Origin: Orrella marina
GTDB lineage: Bacteria > Pseudomonadota > Gammaproteobacteria > Burkholderiales > Burkholderiaceae_B
Length of the DNA stretch: 64,000 nucleotides
Direction of reading: 5' to 3'
Assembly (NCBI RefSeq): GCF_003058465.1
Contig: NZ_CP028901.1
Coordinates: forward strand, 3,534,001 to 3,598,000
How positions within the stretch are numbered: the first letter of the stretch is position 1; each line of letters opens with the position of its first letter. The position numbers were made by a program, and so were the translations under genes. This document shows positions 1 to 10,255 of the stretch, in pieces. The notes beneath the pieces are model-generated. The model was not told where the DNA came from. It saw nothing but the letters and a program-made list of their open reading frames with translations, and did no database searches.

Positions 1-179
1 CTGCGATGGGGCTGATGGCCAGCGTAAACCTGATCGCCATCGTGCTGCTCTCAAAGGTGGTCATCAAGCTCACCAGAGACTATCTGGATCAGAAGCGCAC
101 TGGCACGCCTCGGTTTAACAGTGATGATTATCCGGAGCTGAAAGGTCAGATCGAGTCAGATATCTGGACCAACAAATAA
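1..179 (+). CDS. AGCS family sodium/amino acid symporter, C-terminal end (partial)
   Basis: Only the last 58 codons are inside the window; the frame starts at position 3 and ends with TAA at 177-179. The visible protein runs from a hydrophobic helix (MASVNLIAIVLLSKVVIKL) into a polar tail (RDYLDQK, then PELKGQIESDIW). A last transmembrane helix followed by a short cytoplasmic tail containing a PEL and an xIW motif is typical of alanine/glycine:cation symporters. Such proteins take up small neutral amino acids with Na+ at the inner membrane. The assignment rests on this tail only, so the substrate is open. Confidence 0.6.
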   Translation, partial: AMGLMASVNLIAIVLLSKVVIKLTRDYLDQKRTGTPRFNSDDYPELKGQIESDIWTNK

Positions 180-245
180 CACAGCCCAAGAGACTGTGCT
201 GGACCAGCGCTGTGATGTAACTGGTTCAGCTTCTGGTCCATGCGG

Positions 246-905
246 TCAGTTCAGCAAGTCCCTGGGCATATTGACGATCATGTCTGTGACGCCTCTGGTG
301 CCGTGACCAGGACTCATATGAAGAAACATAGCGCTGGCAGCCTGTCTGGAGTCATGATCTATGATGGCTTTTACGATATCAGTGTGCATGGCGTAGGACG
401 CCGGAATACGTCCTACTGCTCCAAATGCATGCCGCCTGTAGGCACCTGTCTGGGTACGCATGCGCAGGATGTCCTGACGCAGATAGGGGTTGCGCGAGCC
501 TCTGTATAGAATCTCGTGAAATGCCATGTTGGCCTGCTGCCATCCGAGTTCATCATTTGACTCAACGATCGGCAGGGTGTTTTGATGCAAGTCTTGGAGT
601 GACTTGCGTTCCTCGTTAGTCATCCGCTCGCATGCATATCTAGCACAAAGGCTTTCGAGCTCTGCCAGCAACTCCCACATCGAAAGGAGCTGTTGAACGT
701 CCATCTTGGCCACGACCATGCCGCCGCGAGGCAGACTGGTCAGAAGGCCCTGAGCTTGAAGCTGTAGCAGCGCCTCGCGCACGGGCGTACGAGAGACAGC
801 ATGAGTGGCTGCCAGTTTGGACTCGTCGACGGGATCTCCCGGGAGTAAGCTGGCTTCTCTAATTTGCTGCTCGATCGATTGACGGATTCTGTCGCTGACC
901 TTCAT
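246..905 (-). CDS. GntR family transcriptional regulator, FCD (FadR) subfamily
   Basis: A 219-residue one-component regulator. Residues about 5-70 form the winged helix-turn-helix (SDRIRQSIEQQI, then SRTPVREALLQLQAQGLL and a wing with PRGGMVV). Residues about 80-205 form an all-helical FCD ligand domain, with metal/ligand-type positions in FHEILYRGSRN and in the region MHTDIVKAI. FCD regulators usually repress nearby catabolic genes and respond to an organic acid. It is divergent from the alpha/beta hydrolase gene, so it probably controls that gene and perhaps the acyl-CoA synthetase. A near-palindrome 53 bp upstream of the start is a candidate autoregulatory operator. The ligand is unknown. 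Confidence 0.85.
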   Translation of the reverse strand: MKVSDRIRQSIEQQIREASLLPGDPVDESKLAATHAVSRTPVREALLQLQAQGLLTSLPRGGMVVAKMDVQQLLSMWELLAELESLCARYACERMTNEERKSLQDLHQNTLPIVESNDELGWQQANMAFHEILYRGSRNPYLRQDILRMRTQTGAYRRHAFGAVGRIPASYAMHTDIVKAIIDHDSRQAASAMFLHMSPGHGTRGVTDMIVNMPRDLLN

Positions 906-1207
906 GAGTTCCTGGTTCTAGGTTGGCTGTCTGTCTTGCAGATTTGTCTGCGTTCGTATAGTGTACTATGGACTCAAATATATAATTGAAAATCATATAC
1001 ATACGTTATATTAACCAAATAATACCGCTGATCCGTTTGCTTTATCCAGTTGTCTGTTTATTCTGGTGAGTGCGTTAACCTGGCGCAAGCAGGCGACGGC
1101 GATGTATATCCAGCGTGCCTGAGAGTGTCTCACGGGTTGATTGCTTGTCCAGTATCAGTGAGACATTGTTCCGACACATAACCAGATTGTCAGATAGAGG
1201 TACTGAA
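906..1207. promoter_or_regulatory. Divergent control region between the GntR regulator and the alpha/beta hydrolase
   Basis: This 302-bp gap contains an AT-rich stretch (about 970-1022) suited to overlapping divergent promoters and a near-palindrome ATAGT-gt-ACTAT at 958-969. The same core TGTACTAT recurs in the symmetric element at 28008-28024. Single-operator control by an FCD-GntR protein from such a site is common in the family; the assignment here is inferred from position and symmetry only. The hydrolase has a Shine-Dalgarno-like AGAGG just before its ATG at 1208. Confidence 0.4.
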
Positions 1208-2101
1208 ATGCCTTACGCAGTAGCTTCGGATGGAGTTCGTCTTCACTACCAGTCGACCGGACAGGGAGAACCCATCATTTTTGTGCACGAGTTTGCCGGG
1301 GACAGTCGAAGCTGGGAGGCTCAGGTTCGGCATTTCAGTCGACAGTATCAGTGTGTCGTCTTCGATGCCAGAGGATATCCGCCGTCGGATGTGCCTGAGT
1401 CCGTTCAGGCGTATTCTCAGGCACAGGCAGTGCGCGACATTGCGAGCGTCATGGATGCGCTGGAGATTGAGAAGGCACACATTGTTGGCCTTTCCATGGG
1501 AGGATTTGCAACTCTGCATTTTGGGTTGACCCTTCCTGCTCGCGCATTGTCGTTGTGCGTTGCCGGAGTTGGTTATGGCGCAGAGCCCGAGAAGCGCAGC
1601 CAGTTCAGGCACGAAGCAGAAGTGGTTGCGTCATCGCTCATGGACATTGGCATGGAAGCTTTTGCGCAACGGTATGCACAGGGTCCTACACGGATTCCGT
1701 TTCAGCGTGATGATGCACGGGGCTTTGATGAGTTTGTCGAACAGTTAAAGACCCACAGTGCGCTGGGCTCAGCCAATACCCAACTGGGGGTGCAGCGTGA
1801 GAGGCCGTCCCTGTATGACCTGCAGGATGACCTGTCCAGACTTACCGTCCCGACACTGGTTTTGAATGGTGACGAAGACTGGCCATGTCTGGCTCCAGGG
1901 CTGATGCTCAAACGCGTGATTCCCTCGGCAGCACTTTGTGTTCTCCCAAATTGTGGACACACAATCAACCTTGAGGTGCCAGATCAATTCAACAAAGTAG
2001 TCGGTGACTTCATGGTGCGAGCAAAAAGTGGCAGATGGCCGATGCGACAGGCTGCCGCCATGATTGATTCGATCACAGGTATGGAACAGAAGAGGTCTTG
2101 A
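1208..2101 (+). CDS. Alpha/beta hydrolase
   Basis: Start chosen at the ATG at 1208 (MPYAVASDGVRLHY), which follows AGAGG, rather than the in-frame codon at 1115 that would add a leader with no resemblance to the family. The 297-residue protein has the alpha/beta-hydrolase fold markers: an oxyanion-hole region IFVHEFAGDSRSW, the nucleophile elbow GLSMGG with the catalytic Ser, an acid in LNGDEDWPC, and the catalytic His in NCGHTINLE. It is cytosolic (no signal peptide). The divergent GntR regulator and the neighbouring acyl-CoA synthetase suggest a role in catabolism of an ester or a beta-keto ring compound. The substrate cannot be read from the sequence. Confidence 0.82.
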   Translation: MPYAVASDGVRLHYQSTGQGEPIIFVHEFAGDSRSWEAQVRHFSRQYQCVVFDARGYPPSDVPESVQAYSQAQAVRDIASVMDALEIEKAHIVGLSMGGFATLHFGLTLPARALSLCVAGVGYGAEPEKRSQFRHEAEVVASSLMDIGMEAFAQRYAQGPTRIPFQRDDARGFDEFVEQLKTHSALGSANTQLGVQRERPSLYDLQDDLSRLTVPTLVLNGDEDWPCLAPGLMLKRVIPSAALCVLPNCGHTINLEVPDQFNKVVGDFMVRAKSGRWPMRQAAAMIDSITGMEQKRS

Positions 2102-2151
2102 CGAGTTAGCGTTACGATGCATGCCCGGAGGGCTACCGTGAATCACGGCAA

Positions 2152-3687
2152 TTAATCCGCCCTGGTTGATCTCAGCAGGTTCTGGCGCAGCCTGCTTCTT
2201 GATATCTTGCCGTTCGGGTCTCTTGGCAAGCTCTCCATGAACAGATAGGACCGCGGGATCTTGAACCTGGCCAGTTGTCGGGAGAGCCACTGAACAAGAT
2301 CCAGAGCCGGGATTTCTGGCTCTCCATTGGTTTGGATCACACCAACCAGACGCTGGCCAAACTCCTCGTCAGGCATCCCAATCACGGCACAGTCCGCAAT
2401 TCCAGGGTAGCCGACCAATGCGTGCTCGATCTCGGCTGGATAGATGTTGACCCCGCCGGACAAGACCATGTCTGTTTCCCGATCGCACACGAACAGATAG
2501 CCATCTTCATCGAGATAGCCAATGTCGCCCAGCGTGATCAGGCCATCGTGCTCGATTGCCTGTCTTGACTCTGGTCGGTTTCGGTAGGTGAAATCTGCGT
2601 AGGCCGTATTTTTGACATAGATATGTCCGGCCTCACCAGCAGGCAGCGTTTTTCCGTCAGCGCCAAGAATACGGATCGTCGCGGTTTCGACAGGCTTGCC
2701 CGCGGTGCCAGGCTTGGCCAGTGCGTCCTCAGGTGTTGCGAGTGTGATTAACCCGCCTTCACTGGATGCGTACGTTTCATGTATGACAGGCCCAAACCAC
2801 TCAATCATTTGTCGCTTGACGTCAGGAGGGCAGGGCGATCCTGTTGACGCGACAAATCGAAGCGAAGAGACATCATACTTTTGCCGTATAGCTGGCTCCA
2901 GTCTGAGCAGACGCACGTACATGATCGGTACCATGTATGCGACTTCGATGCGGTACTTCTCGATGTGCTGCAACAGATCTTCCGGGTCGAAACGATCCGT
3001 CACGACCAGGTGATCGCACATCAGCAAGGACATCTGACAAAAGAGGCTGGGTGCGCTGTGGTAGATCGGCGCAGGCAGGAGAGCACGAGCACCAGGCCGC
3101 AAACCGTATGCTTTTTCAACGATGCGTGCAACGACCGCCTGGTTCTCCTTGAGGTCTTCTAGCGGAACGGGAAACCGTACAACCCCTTTGGGGCGACCTG
3201 TGGTTCCAGATGTGTAGGCCATATGACCGCGCGGTGACACAATCGGGCCTTCGTAGATTGAATGGGAGCGAATCCATTTGTCGTAATCCTGCGCTTTTTC
3301 GATGTACGTTGCAGGAACGGCAGTCGTAGCGGTTGCGAGAGAGTCACTCAGGCCTACGCATATCACCTCAGTGTCGTTTGCGTTTGCCTCGATTGCGACT
3401 GGCAACAACTCTGTTTGCGTCAAGATGATCTTTGCACCGCTGTCCTCGAGGATGTACTGAACCTCTTTGGCGGTGAAGTGCCAGTTTACAGGGCAGTAAT
3501 AGACCCCGAGTCGCCGGCAAGCGAGAATCGTCTCAAGGTAAGCTTGTCGATTGCGCATAAATACAGCTACGACGTCACCTTCGCGAATGCCAAGCGATGC
3601 CAGACCGCTCGCCAGTTTGAGACTTCGCTCCTCAACGATTTGCCGATCGATGGTACGCCCTTCGATTGTGATGCTTCTGTCTGACAT
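2152..3687 (-). CDS. AMP-forming acyl-CoA synthetase (class I adenylate-forming enzyme)
   Basis: A 511-residue enzyme that activates a carboxylic acid to its CoA thioester through an acyl-adenylate. Signature motifs are in order: the P-loop-like MAYTSGTTGRPKGV, the ETYASSEGG adenine-binding region, LGDIGYLDEDGYLFVCDR (ribose-binding Asp), the hinge and GGVNIYPAEIE, and the C-terminal lysine motif PRDPNGKISR. The ATG at 3687 is preferred because TAGGAG lies 7 nt upstream; a GTG two codons earlier is less well placed. It runs towards the hydrolase gene (convergent). It may act on the product of that hydrolase, but a medium-chain or aromatic substrate cannot be distinguished by eye. Confidence 0.85.
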   Translation of the reverse strand: MSDRSITIEGRTIDRQIVEERSLKLASGLASLGIREGDVVAVFMRNRQAYLETILACRRLGVYYCPVNWHFTAKEVQYILEDSGAKIILTQTELLPVAIEANANDTEVICVGLSDSLATATTAVPATYIEKAQDYDKWIRSHSIYEGPIVSPRGHMAYTSGTTGRPKGVVRFPVPLEDLKENQAVVARIVEKAYGLRPGARALLPAPIYHSAPSLFCQMSLLMCDHLVVTDRFDPEDLLQHIEKYRIEVAYMVPIMYVRLLRLEPAIRQKYDVSSLRFVASTGSPCPPDVKRQMIEWFGPVIHETYASSEGGLITLATPEDALAKPGTAGKPVETATIRILGADGKTLPAGEAGHIYVKNTAYADFTYRNRPESRQAIEHDGLITLGDIGYLDEDGYLFVCDRETDMVLSGGVNIYPAEIEHALVGYPGIADCAVIGMPDEEFGQRLVGVIQTNGEPEIPALDLVQWLSRQLARFKIPRSYLFMESLPRDPNGKISRSRLRQNLLRSTRAD

Positions 3688-3801
3688 GCGCACACTCCTA
3701 AGCTGATCTGCTCTGTGACTGACTGTACCCGGTTGGCGAGGTATGGCGTATGCGCTGTCGGTTCACATGAGAACCAGGCTGGTGGGCCACTCCGTTTCTG
3801 G

Positions 3802-4788
3802 TTAAAGGGGGGGCTGATTGAATGCCTGGGTGGTGTCTCTCAATCCACTGTCGATAGAAACGGGTGGAACCCACCCAAGCAATCGTTTGTTCTTGCTGAT
3901 ATCGACCCTGAGTGACCCGAAAAGACGACCGTAGATGCCAGGGCGATTGAGTACAGTCGCGCCTAGCTTGACCAGCCAGCGCGGAACATAGATGAGTCGA
4001 GCCTTTTTGCCTAGTGCTAGTCCTATCCTTCTCGCGAGCTCAGCTGTTGACAGATCCTCACCATCTGAAGCCAGAAAGATCTGATTCATAGCGCCAGGGT
4101 GGTCCAGACAAATGTGAATCAAATCAATCAGGTTTCCAAGCGCGAGAAGGCTGCGCCGGTTATGGGTTGCCGCCCCTAGTGGTAGCGGGGTGCCTCGCGA
4201 GATTGAACGGATCAAAGTTTCAAAGTTTGCCTTCACACCCGGACCATAGATAAGTGGCGGTCGGATGATAACCACCTCCATCTCAGTCTCGTTGGCAAGA
4301 TTCAGAAGGAGCTTTTCGGCATCACGTTTTGAGATGCCGTAGGGATCGATTGGGGCTGGCTCGTCGTCTGCGGTGAACGGTTGATCCAGACCGGTCGATT
4401 CGCCATTTACTTTGATCGAGCTTATGAAGATGAATCGTTTGACACCCGCTTTTGCTGCCTGATCGGCGAGTGCTTCCGTACCGGCGACGTTTGTTTCAAA
4501 GTAGAGATTTGCGGGGCTTTCGGATACCTCGTTCATGACATGCACTCGTGCAGCACAGTGAATCACGACGTCAATACCAGCGAGGGCTTTTGTCCAGTCT
4601 GTTGACGCGCTCAACGAGGCGACCTCGATCGGAAAAACTGCATCAAGACCCGGGTCAGTGCAGCGCACCACTTGTTCGAACCGACGCCGGTCGCGCACAC
4701 TGACGACGACTTTGTGTCCACGCGAGACAAGATAGGTGCTGAGGGGGCGGCCAACAAATCCGGTTCCGCCGGTGATCAATACCTTCAT
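3802..4788 (-). CDS. NAD-dependent epimerase/reductase, WbpV-like (nucleotide-sugar SDR)
   Basis: A 328-residue extended short-chain dehydrogenase. It has the Rossmann motif TGGTGFVG at the N-terminus, a Ser-rich catalytic strand FIFISSIKVNGE, and the catalytic pair in YGISK. The SSIKVNGE signature is typical of WbpV-like enzymes, which reduce or epimerise UDP-4-keto-6-deoxy-HexNAc to UDP-QuiNAc or UDP-FucNAc type sugars. Its usual partners, the WbpM 4,6-dehydratase and a WbpL-type initiating transferase, are not in the window; they may lie elsewhere. Its ATG overlaps the stop of the upstream glycosyltransferase (ATGA), so translation is coupled. It is the last gene of the polysaccharide locus. 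Confidence 0.78.
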   Translation of the reverse strand: MKVLITGGTGFVGRPLSTYLVSRGHKVVVSVRDRRRFEQVVRCTDPGLDAVFPIEVASLSASTDWTKALAGIDVVIHCAARVHVMNEVSESPANLYFETNVAGTEALADQAAKAGVKRFIFISSIKVNGESTGLDQPFTADDEPAPIDPYGISKRDAEKLLLNLANETEMEVVIIRPPLIYGPGVKANFETLIRSISRGTPLPLGAATHNRRSLLALGNLIDLIHICLDHPGAMNQIFLASDGEDLSTAELARRIGLALGKKARLIYVPRWLVKLGATVLNRPGIYGRLFGSLRVDISKNKRLLGWVPPVSIDSGLRDTTQAFNQPPL

Positions 4789-5894
4789 GCAAGCACTTCC
4801 TTGTAGAGTTCAAGTGTCGCATTGTTGATTGTGTTCTGGCTGAATGTGCTCTGCGCACGCTCCCTGGCATTGACCCCCATTCGTGATCGTTCAAGCGGCT
4901 GATCCAGAAGGTGCTTGATTGCACGTGCGAGGCTCTCGGCGTCTTTAACCGGGACCACAAGGCCGCTGTATCCATCCTGAACAGCGTCTCGACATCCCGG
5001 TGCATCGGTCGTAATGCAAGGTTTTCCGCATGCCATCGCTTCGAGCAGTACTTTTGGCATGCCTTCCCGGTAAGAGGGCAAACAGACGACAGCAGATTTG
5101 GCAAGCGTTGACGACATGTCTTCACTGTGTCCCCACCATTCCACTAATCCATCAGTTACCCATGACTTGAGATCAGTTTCGGTAACGCTTGCGGGATTGT
5201 CCCTATCCGGGTCGCCGACCAGCACGAAGCGCGCCTGTGTCCCCTGCTGTTTGAGGCTTCTGGTCGCCTCGATAAACTCCCCCACCCCTTTGTCCCAAAG
5301 CATTCGTGAGGGCAGCATGACCACAGGACTTCCCTCTGGCTCAGCGGACGGAGCGAACCTGTCAATGTCAACGCCTGCGCCCGCAATCAACCGGATGCGG
5401 TCCTTGTGGATGCCGGTGTCTTGCACAATCGAAAAATCATCAGAGTTCTGAACGATTGCGAGGCCATGGCCGATCGCGACAGGTAGAACGTATTGCAGAA
5501 TCCGGCGGGTTCTGTTTGCCCGATCCTGGTCTGTAAATAGAAAACCCATTCCGGCGATTGCTGAAATGACACGCCTCATGCCGAGAGATCTGGCTGCAAG
5601 CCCGCCAATTACGACAGGTTTTAGTGCGACATGGTGTACCACATCCGGTCGTTCCCGGCGATAGAGTGCTCGCACACGCATGATTTCCCGCATGATTGTC
5701 CACGGGCGAGTTCCGCGTCTGGATAACTCTAATGGTACGACCCGGATGCCTGCCTGCTCGATCAGGTGCGCGTGTTCGGCACAGCGCGTCGCGACAACCA
5801 CGTCGTAGCCCATTTGGCTGGCACGCCTCCCGAGCTCAAGGCGGTGCGAAACGAAGTACCAGTCTTCGGTAACCAGAAAAAGTAGTTTAGGCAC
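4785..5894 (-). CDS. Glycosyltransferase family 4
   Basis: A 369-residue GT-B retaining glycosyltransferase. The N-terminal half has FLVTEDWYFVSHRLELG, the family's acceptor-side opening; the C-terminal half has the donor-binding signature EGMPKVLLEAMACGKP with the E-x7-E pattern, and TTDAPGCRDAV. The opening resembles PglA/WbpH-type transferases that add the second or third sugar to an undecaprenyl-linked oligosaccharide. It overlaps the stop of asnB by 8 nt and the WbpV-like gene by 4 nt, so it is part of one operon. Donor and acceptor are not predictable. Confidence 0.85.
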   Translation of the reverse strand: MPKLLFLVTEDWYFVSHRLELGRRASQMGYDVVVATRCAEHAHLIEQAGIRVVPLELSRRGTRPWTIMREIMRVRALYRRERPDVVHHVALKPVVIGGLAARSLGMRRVISAIAGMGFLFTDQDRANRTRRILQYVLPVAIGHGLAIVQNSDDFSIVQDTGIHKDRIRLIAGAGVDIDRFAPSAEPEGSPVVMLPSRMLWDKGVGEFIEATRSLKQQGTQARFVLVGDPDRDNPASVTETDLKSWVTDGLVEWWGHSEDMSSTLAKSAVVCLPSYREGMPKVLLEAMACGKPCITTDAPGCRDAVQDGYSGLVVPVKDAESLARAIKHLLDQPLERSRMGVNARERAQSTFSQNTINNATLELYKEVLA

Positions 5895-7865
5895 GCTCAG
5901 AGTCCATCCATGCCTGAAACATCAACACGTCCCATAAGTAGTAGGCCCAGTTACGGCGGCCCGACAAATGCTCCTCCCATTTCTGGCGAACCGGGACCGG
6001 ATTAAAGAATCCTTCTCGTTCCAGCCTTTCAGCTGAAAGCAGGTCTTCAGCCCATCCACGCAGGGGGCCTCGTAGCCATTGTTCTATAGGGACACCAAAC
6101 CCCATCTTGGGGCGATCCATGATTTCTCTGGGAATGTGCCTGTAAAGCACTTGCTTGAGCAGCCATTTTCCTTGTCCCTCTCGAATCTTCATCGAGAGTG
6201 GAATGCTCCAGGCAAATTCGATCAGACGGTGATCGAGAAACGGGACCCGTGTTTCCAGGCTGACGCCCATTGCTGCCCTGTCGACCTTGACCAGGATGTC
6301 GTCGGGCAGATAGGTCACGGAGTCAAGGTACATCATTCGACGCTCGATATCGTCGCAATCGAGCCATTGGTCAGCGTCTGTAACCGCTGTTTCAGGTTCG
6401 ACCGCTCCGAGGACAACCGCTGCTGGGTCGTCCCAGTGTGAGACGAGCTTCAGGTAGATATCCTCTGGTTGCTTTGCTCCAAACAATGAGGCTGCCTTGT
6501 GCAGCTTGTCGCCTGGGTTGCTGTATCGCAGACGTGAGGGAAGTGCAAATTCGACTGAAGAGAAAATGCGGTTCCAGGCAGCAGGGGAAATGGCTGAGGC
6601 TCCCGAAGATAGCGCCTTGCGGATGGGATGGGGCAGACGCGAGAGTTTTTTCCAGATTGACATCGTCCAGAAATAGCGGTTGTATCCGCCGAACAGTTCG
6701 TCACCGGCGTCGCCTGACAGGGAAACCGTGACATGCTGGCGTGCAAGCTTCGAAACCAGATGTGTCGGAATCTGTGACGAGTCAGCAAACGGCTCGTCAT
6801 ACAGGGCCGGCAGTGTCGGAATAACATCCAGGGCGTCTTGGGGAGAAAGGTACCATTCTGTATGGTCAGTCCCCAAGTGTCTGGCAACGGCTTTTGCATG
6901 TTTGGCTTCGTCGTACTCGCCTTCGTGAAAACCGATCGTGAATGTTTTGACAGGCGTGCTTGAGATCGACTGCATCAGTGCGACGATTGTGGACGAATCG
7001 ATGCCGCCAGACAAGAATGCACCGAGTGGAACGTCTGCGAGCATCTGGCCTCTGAGGCTTTGCCTGATGTGCTGTTCAAGTGCATCGATCGCTTGCGCTT
7101 CAGAACCTCTGAACGGGTTTTGAATGCCAGCCTGGGCCGTATCCCGGAACGACCAGTACTTCCGGATCTGCCCACGATCGGCACTGGCTGTATTTTCCGG
7201 CATATCAAACTCAACCCAGGAGCCCGGGGGAGTTTCCAGATCTTCTGGTAAATGCTCCAAGGTGCAGGTACGTAGTTGTGCCGCATGTAGAGGGCTAGCG
7301 CTTGTCGTTCGATCGGGTTGTCGAACCCCGGAAAGGCTCTTAGTGCCTTGAGCTCAGACCCGAATACGAGCGCGCCTCGAACCCATCCGTAATAGAGTGG
7401 CTTTTCTCCAACCCGGTCGCGTGCCAGCTTGAGGGCTCTGTTCTGTCGGTCCCAGAGCGCAAGCGCAAACATGCCCACCGCCTTTTTTAGCGTGGTCTCC
7501 AGTCCCCATGTCTCAATCGCTGCGAGTAGCGTCTCAGTGTCTGAGTGCCCTTTCCAGCAAAAGCGTGAGGTCCCAGAAGCGCTGTCGTCCAGTTCCTTGC
7601 GCAAGTCGAGATGGTTGTATATCTCTCCATTGAACACAATCACGTATCGACCAGAGTGTGAGTGCATCGGTTGATGCCCGGCCGGAGACAGATCAAGAAT
7701 GGACAGTCGTCGGTGCGCGAAAGCAATGCCGTGTTGCTGATCACTCCATGTGCCGCTATCGTCCGGTCCGCGGGCGAATATCGTCGATGCCATTCGTCGG
7801 ACGGTATCTTCCGCGTGCTCTGGCCAGGATTCTGGGGGAGCAAAAAATCCGGTCAGGCCACACAT
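5887..7865 (-). pseudogene. AsnB-type glutamine amidotransferase (asparagine synthase family), frameshifted
   Basis: Together the two frames encode a complete class II amidotransferase of about 659 residues. The N-terminal part starts MCGLTGFF with the catalytic Cys2 glutaminase nucleophile; the synthetase part has the PP-loop SGGIDSS. The reading frame is lost at a run of five G on the + strand (7226-7230): one more base would restore KLPPGSWVEF, the usual family sequence. The C-terminal frame continues to 5887 with no further defect. In O-antigen loci such AsnB-like enzymes amidate uronic acid residues, which fits the neighbouring uronate-making genes. The break may be an assembly error (see findings). 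Confidence 0.8.
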
Positions 7866-7947
7866 GGATTCAGCGCGCTATTAATAGAAATTGTCATGGA
7901 GTCAATAGAAAGGCCAATGGTTGTCATCTGTACTGGTATCACCCGCG

Positions 7948-9107
7948 TTATGTCGCACTGAGCAAGTCGTAATACAGGCTGGAATAGGACTGACTTGCCG
8001 CTTTGATGGAAAACTCGCGAATGACCTTCTCGCGTCCTTGCTTTCCGTACATTTCTCTTCGATCTGGATCCGCGAGCAATTCAGTCCATGCCCTGGCGAT
8101 GCCATCGGGGTCTCCAGGCGTCACCGTGATGCCTGCACCTTCTATAATACGGGAAACATCCCCGACATCGGTGGCGACTACAGGTACGCCGCAGGCCATG
8201 GCCTCTCCGACCGCGTTCGGGAACGCCTCCCCCAAGAGGTCGATGTTGCAATATCGAGCCCTGCTGTGATGGAAGGGATGTCAGATCTCTCGCCCAGGCA
8301 GATGACGTGTCTGGCCAGATGGCTATTCTGAAAGTAGGAAGCTAGAGCCGGATTGTCTGGTGTCGCATCCCTGCCTGCCATCAGAAACTTTACGTGCTGG
8401 TCAGCATCAGGGTTGATCTCCAGAAGTCTCATTGCTGCCCGAAGAAAGATGTCCTGACCTTTCAAGGGGTGATACCTTGCAACAAGTCCGATCAGCTGGG
8501 TTCGCTCGGAAATGGCAAGCTCAGTCCTGAGTGCGCGCCTGGCTGCGGGATCGGGATGGAAGTGATCAGGATCGAAGCCGTTGTCGATGACACGAGCATG
8601 GGTCGCGTCAAAGCCGAACATTTCATGCTGAGACCTGGCCGTATGTGAGTTGTAAATGATCTGATCCGGACCGCGTGAAACGCGCGCAGACAGGGCGATT
8701 ACCTTCCTTGTCATTGGTTTCTCGCGACTAATATCCGGCAAACTCTGCCGGATTCCCCAGGCAATCTTTGGATTGCCAGCGGCAATTCTGCCTGCCAGGC
8801 TCGCTGCGATATTGCCGTGATACATCCAGCCCTGAATCAAGTCAGGCTGGAACTGGCGTGTCATTTGTCTCAAGCGCCAAACGACCCTGGGCAATGTCGA
8901 GATTCCTTGCAGACTCAGGCACCAGACCGGGACTCCGATTGCTTCAATCTCATCGGCAACCTTGCCTCTTTCGGTCAACGAAATGACTGCGGTTGTAATC
9001 GAACTTTCCCCAGAGTTCTGCTGCATCTGTGTTAACAGTCTCGCCAGTTGCTTCTCTGCACCACCAGTATGGAGGGTTGTCGAAATAAAAAGAATTCTCG
9101 GACTCAA
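7948..9107 (-). pseudogene. Glycosyltransferase family 4, frameshifted
   Basis: Start is TTG at 9107, 7 nt after GGAGAG and overlapping the stop of the upstream transferase (TTGA). The protein begins SPRILFISTTLHTGGAEKQL, a typical GT4 N-terminus. Near residue 290 the frame breaks at a run of five C (8229-8233). One extra base joins the frame to GEAFPNAVGEAMACGVP, the donor-site E-x7-E signature, followed by VVATDVGD and a normal C-terminus ending at 7948. The joined protein would be about 386 residues, normal for the family. It is likely involved in assembling the polysaccharide repeat unit; sugar specificity is unknown. Confidence 0.78.
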
Positions 9108-10255
9108 TCGCTCGCTCTCCCTTCTTGCGGATAGACTGGCAAAGCCAGACTGCCCAGATAGCTGGTGGCCGATTGCTCGAGTGCAAAGTCCTCGGCACGT
9201 ACTCGTACATCTGGCAGTTTGCGGACTGTGTCGGGATCCAGTTGCTCGGTCAGTGCCATGATGAGCGCCTGGGTATCCCCTACAGGAATGATGGTTCCCC
9301 AGTGACCACTTTGCAGGATCTCGTTAGGTCCACTTGGACAGTCGGTGCTAATGACGGGTGTTCCACACGCCATTGCTTCGATCAGGGCACCAGGAAGGCC
9401 TTCCCAGCGCGATGAGAGTACAAAAACCTTACTGCGTGCGAGATATGCGAACGGGTTGTCGGTAAATCCTGGCATGTCGAAATCGTTCTGACTCAGTCCG
9501 AGCGAGTTGGCGAGCTTCAGGAGATGTTCACGGTCAGAACCATCACCAAGAATGACAAGCCGGGATGGGTACTTCTTTCTGACGTGAGTGAATGCCTTGA
9601 TGAGCAGACCAAAATCCTTCTGTTCAGTCAGGCGTCCAATTCCAAGAATGACGGGCGGCTCCCCGGGTGCGAACCAAGGGTGCTCGACAGGTTGTTGCGA
9701 TAGCGCTCTGATTCTTTGCAGGTCAAACGGGTTGTAGATGGTCTGAACCAGGGTTTGAGGTAGTCGGGCAAACTCCAGAAGATCGCTCGCAACAGCCTGT
9801 GAGACACACACGATCTTGTCAGCTCGTCGATACAGTCGCGGAGCCAGTGTGTAGATTACTTTGGAAGCAAGTCCGGTTGCCTTGCCAGCCTCCATTGAAA
9901 TGGTTGACCGCTCGGAGATCACCAACCGTGTATGTACGCCTGACATCATCCGTGCGAGGATGGCAATGACGTTAGTGTGCGTCATCGCGCTCAGAACCGC
10001 TGAAGGCTTCTTGCTTTTCAGGTATCGCGACAGCGGCAACAGGGCACTGAATACACGGTCGCAATCAAGATTTACGATATTGACCTGATCGCTGATACTG
10101 GAGAGATAGGGCCCTTTCGCCTTCGCGAGCACCAGATCCACAGTGAATCCTCTACGGGCAAACTCGTTGGCAAGCGTCGCCATGACGCGCTCGGCTCCGC
10201 CACCTTCAAGGGAAGGTAGAAAAATGCAGACTCTTTGGCTGATTTTCATGAGCAT
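9104..10255 (-). CDS. Glycosyltransferase family 4
   Basis: A 383-residue GT-B enzyme. It opens with FLPSLEGGGAERVMATLA, has the mid-protein linker VILGIGRLTEQKDFG and the donor-binding motif WEGLPGALIEAMACGTPV, then STDCPSGPNEIL. The SCPSGP-like segment is found in GalNAc- and GlcNAc-type GT4 transferases (WbnH, PglJ-like), so an amino-sugar donor is plausible but not shown. The start codon follows directly after the stop of the polymerase gene, and the stop overlaps the next transferase start, so the genes are co-translated. Confidence 0.87.
   Translation of the reverse strand: MLMKISQRVCIFLPSLEGGGAERVMATLANEFARRGFTVDLVLAKAKGPYLSSISDQVNIVNLDCDRVFSALLPLSRYLKSKKPSAVLSAMTHTNVIAILARMMSGVHTRLVISERSTISMEAGKATGLASKVIYTLAPRLYRRADKIVCVSQAVASDLLEFARLPQTLVQTIYNPFDLQRIRALSQQPVEHPWFAPGEPPVILGIGRLTEQKDFGLLIKAFTHVRKKYPSRLVILGDGSDREHLLKLANSLGLSQNDFDMPGFTDNPFAYLARSKVFVLSSRWEGLPGALIEAMACGTPVISTDCPSGPNEILQSGHWGTIIPVGDTQALIMALTEQLDPDTVRKLPDVRVRAEDFALEQSATSYLGSLALPVYPQEGRASD

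Noticed and set aside
7220..7240. Programmed ribosomal frameshift in asnB
   Set aside because: No slippery heptamer plus pseudoknot arrangement is evident, and the same kind of lesion occurs in six other unrelated genes.
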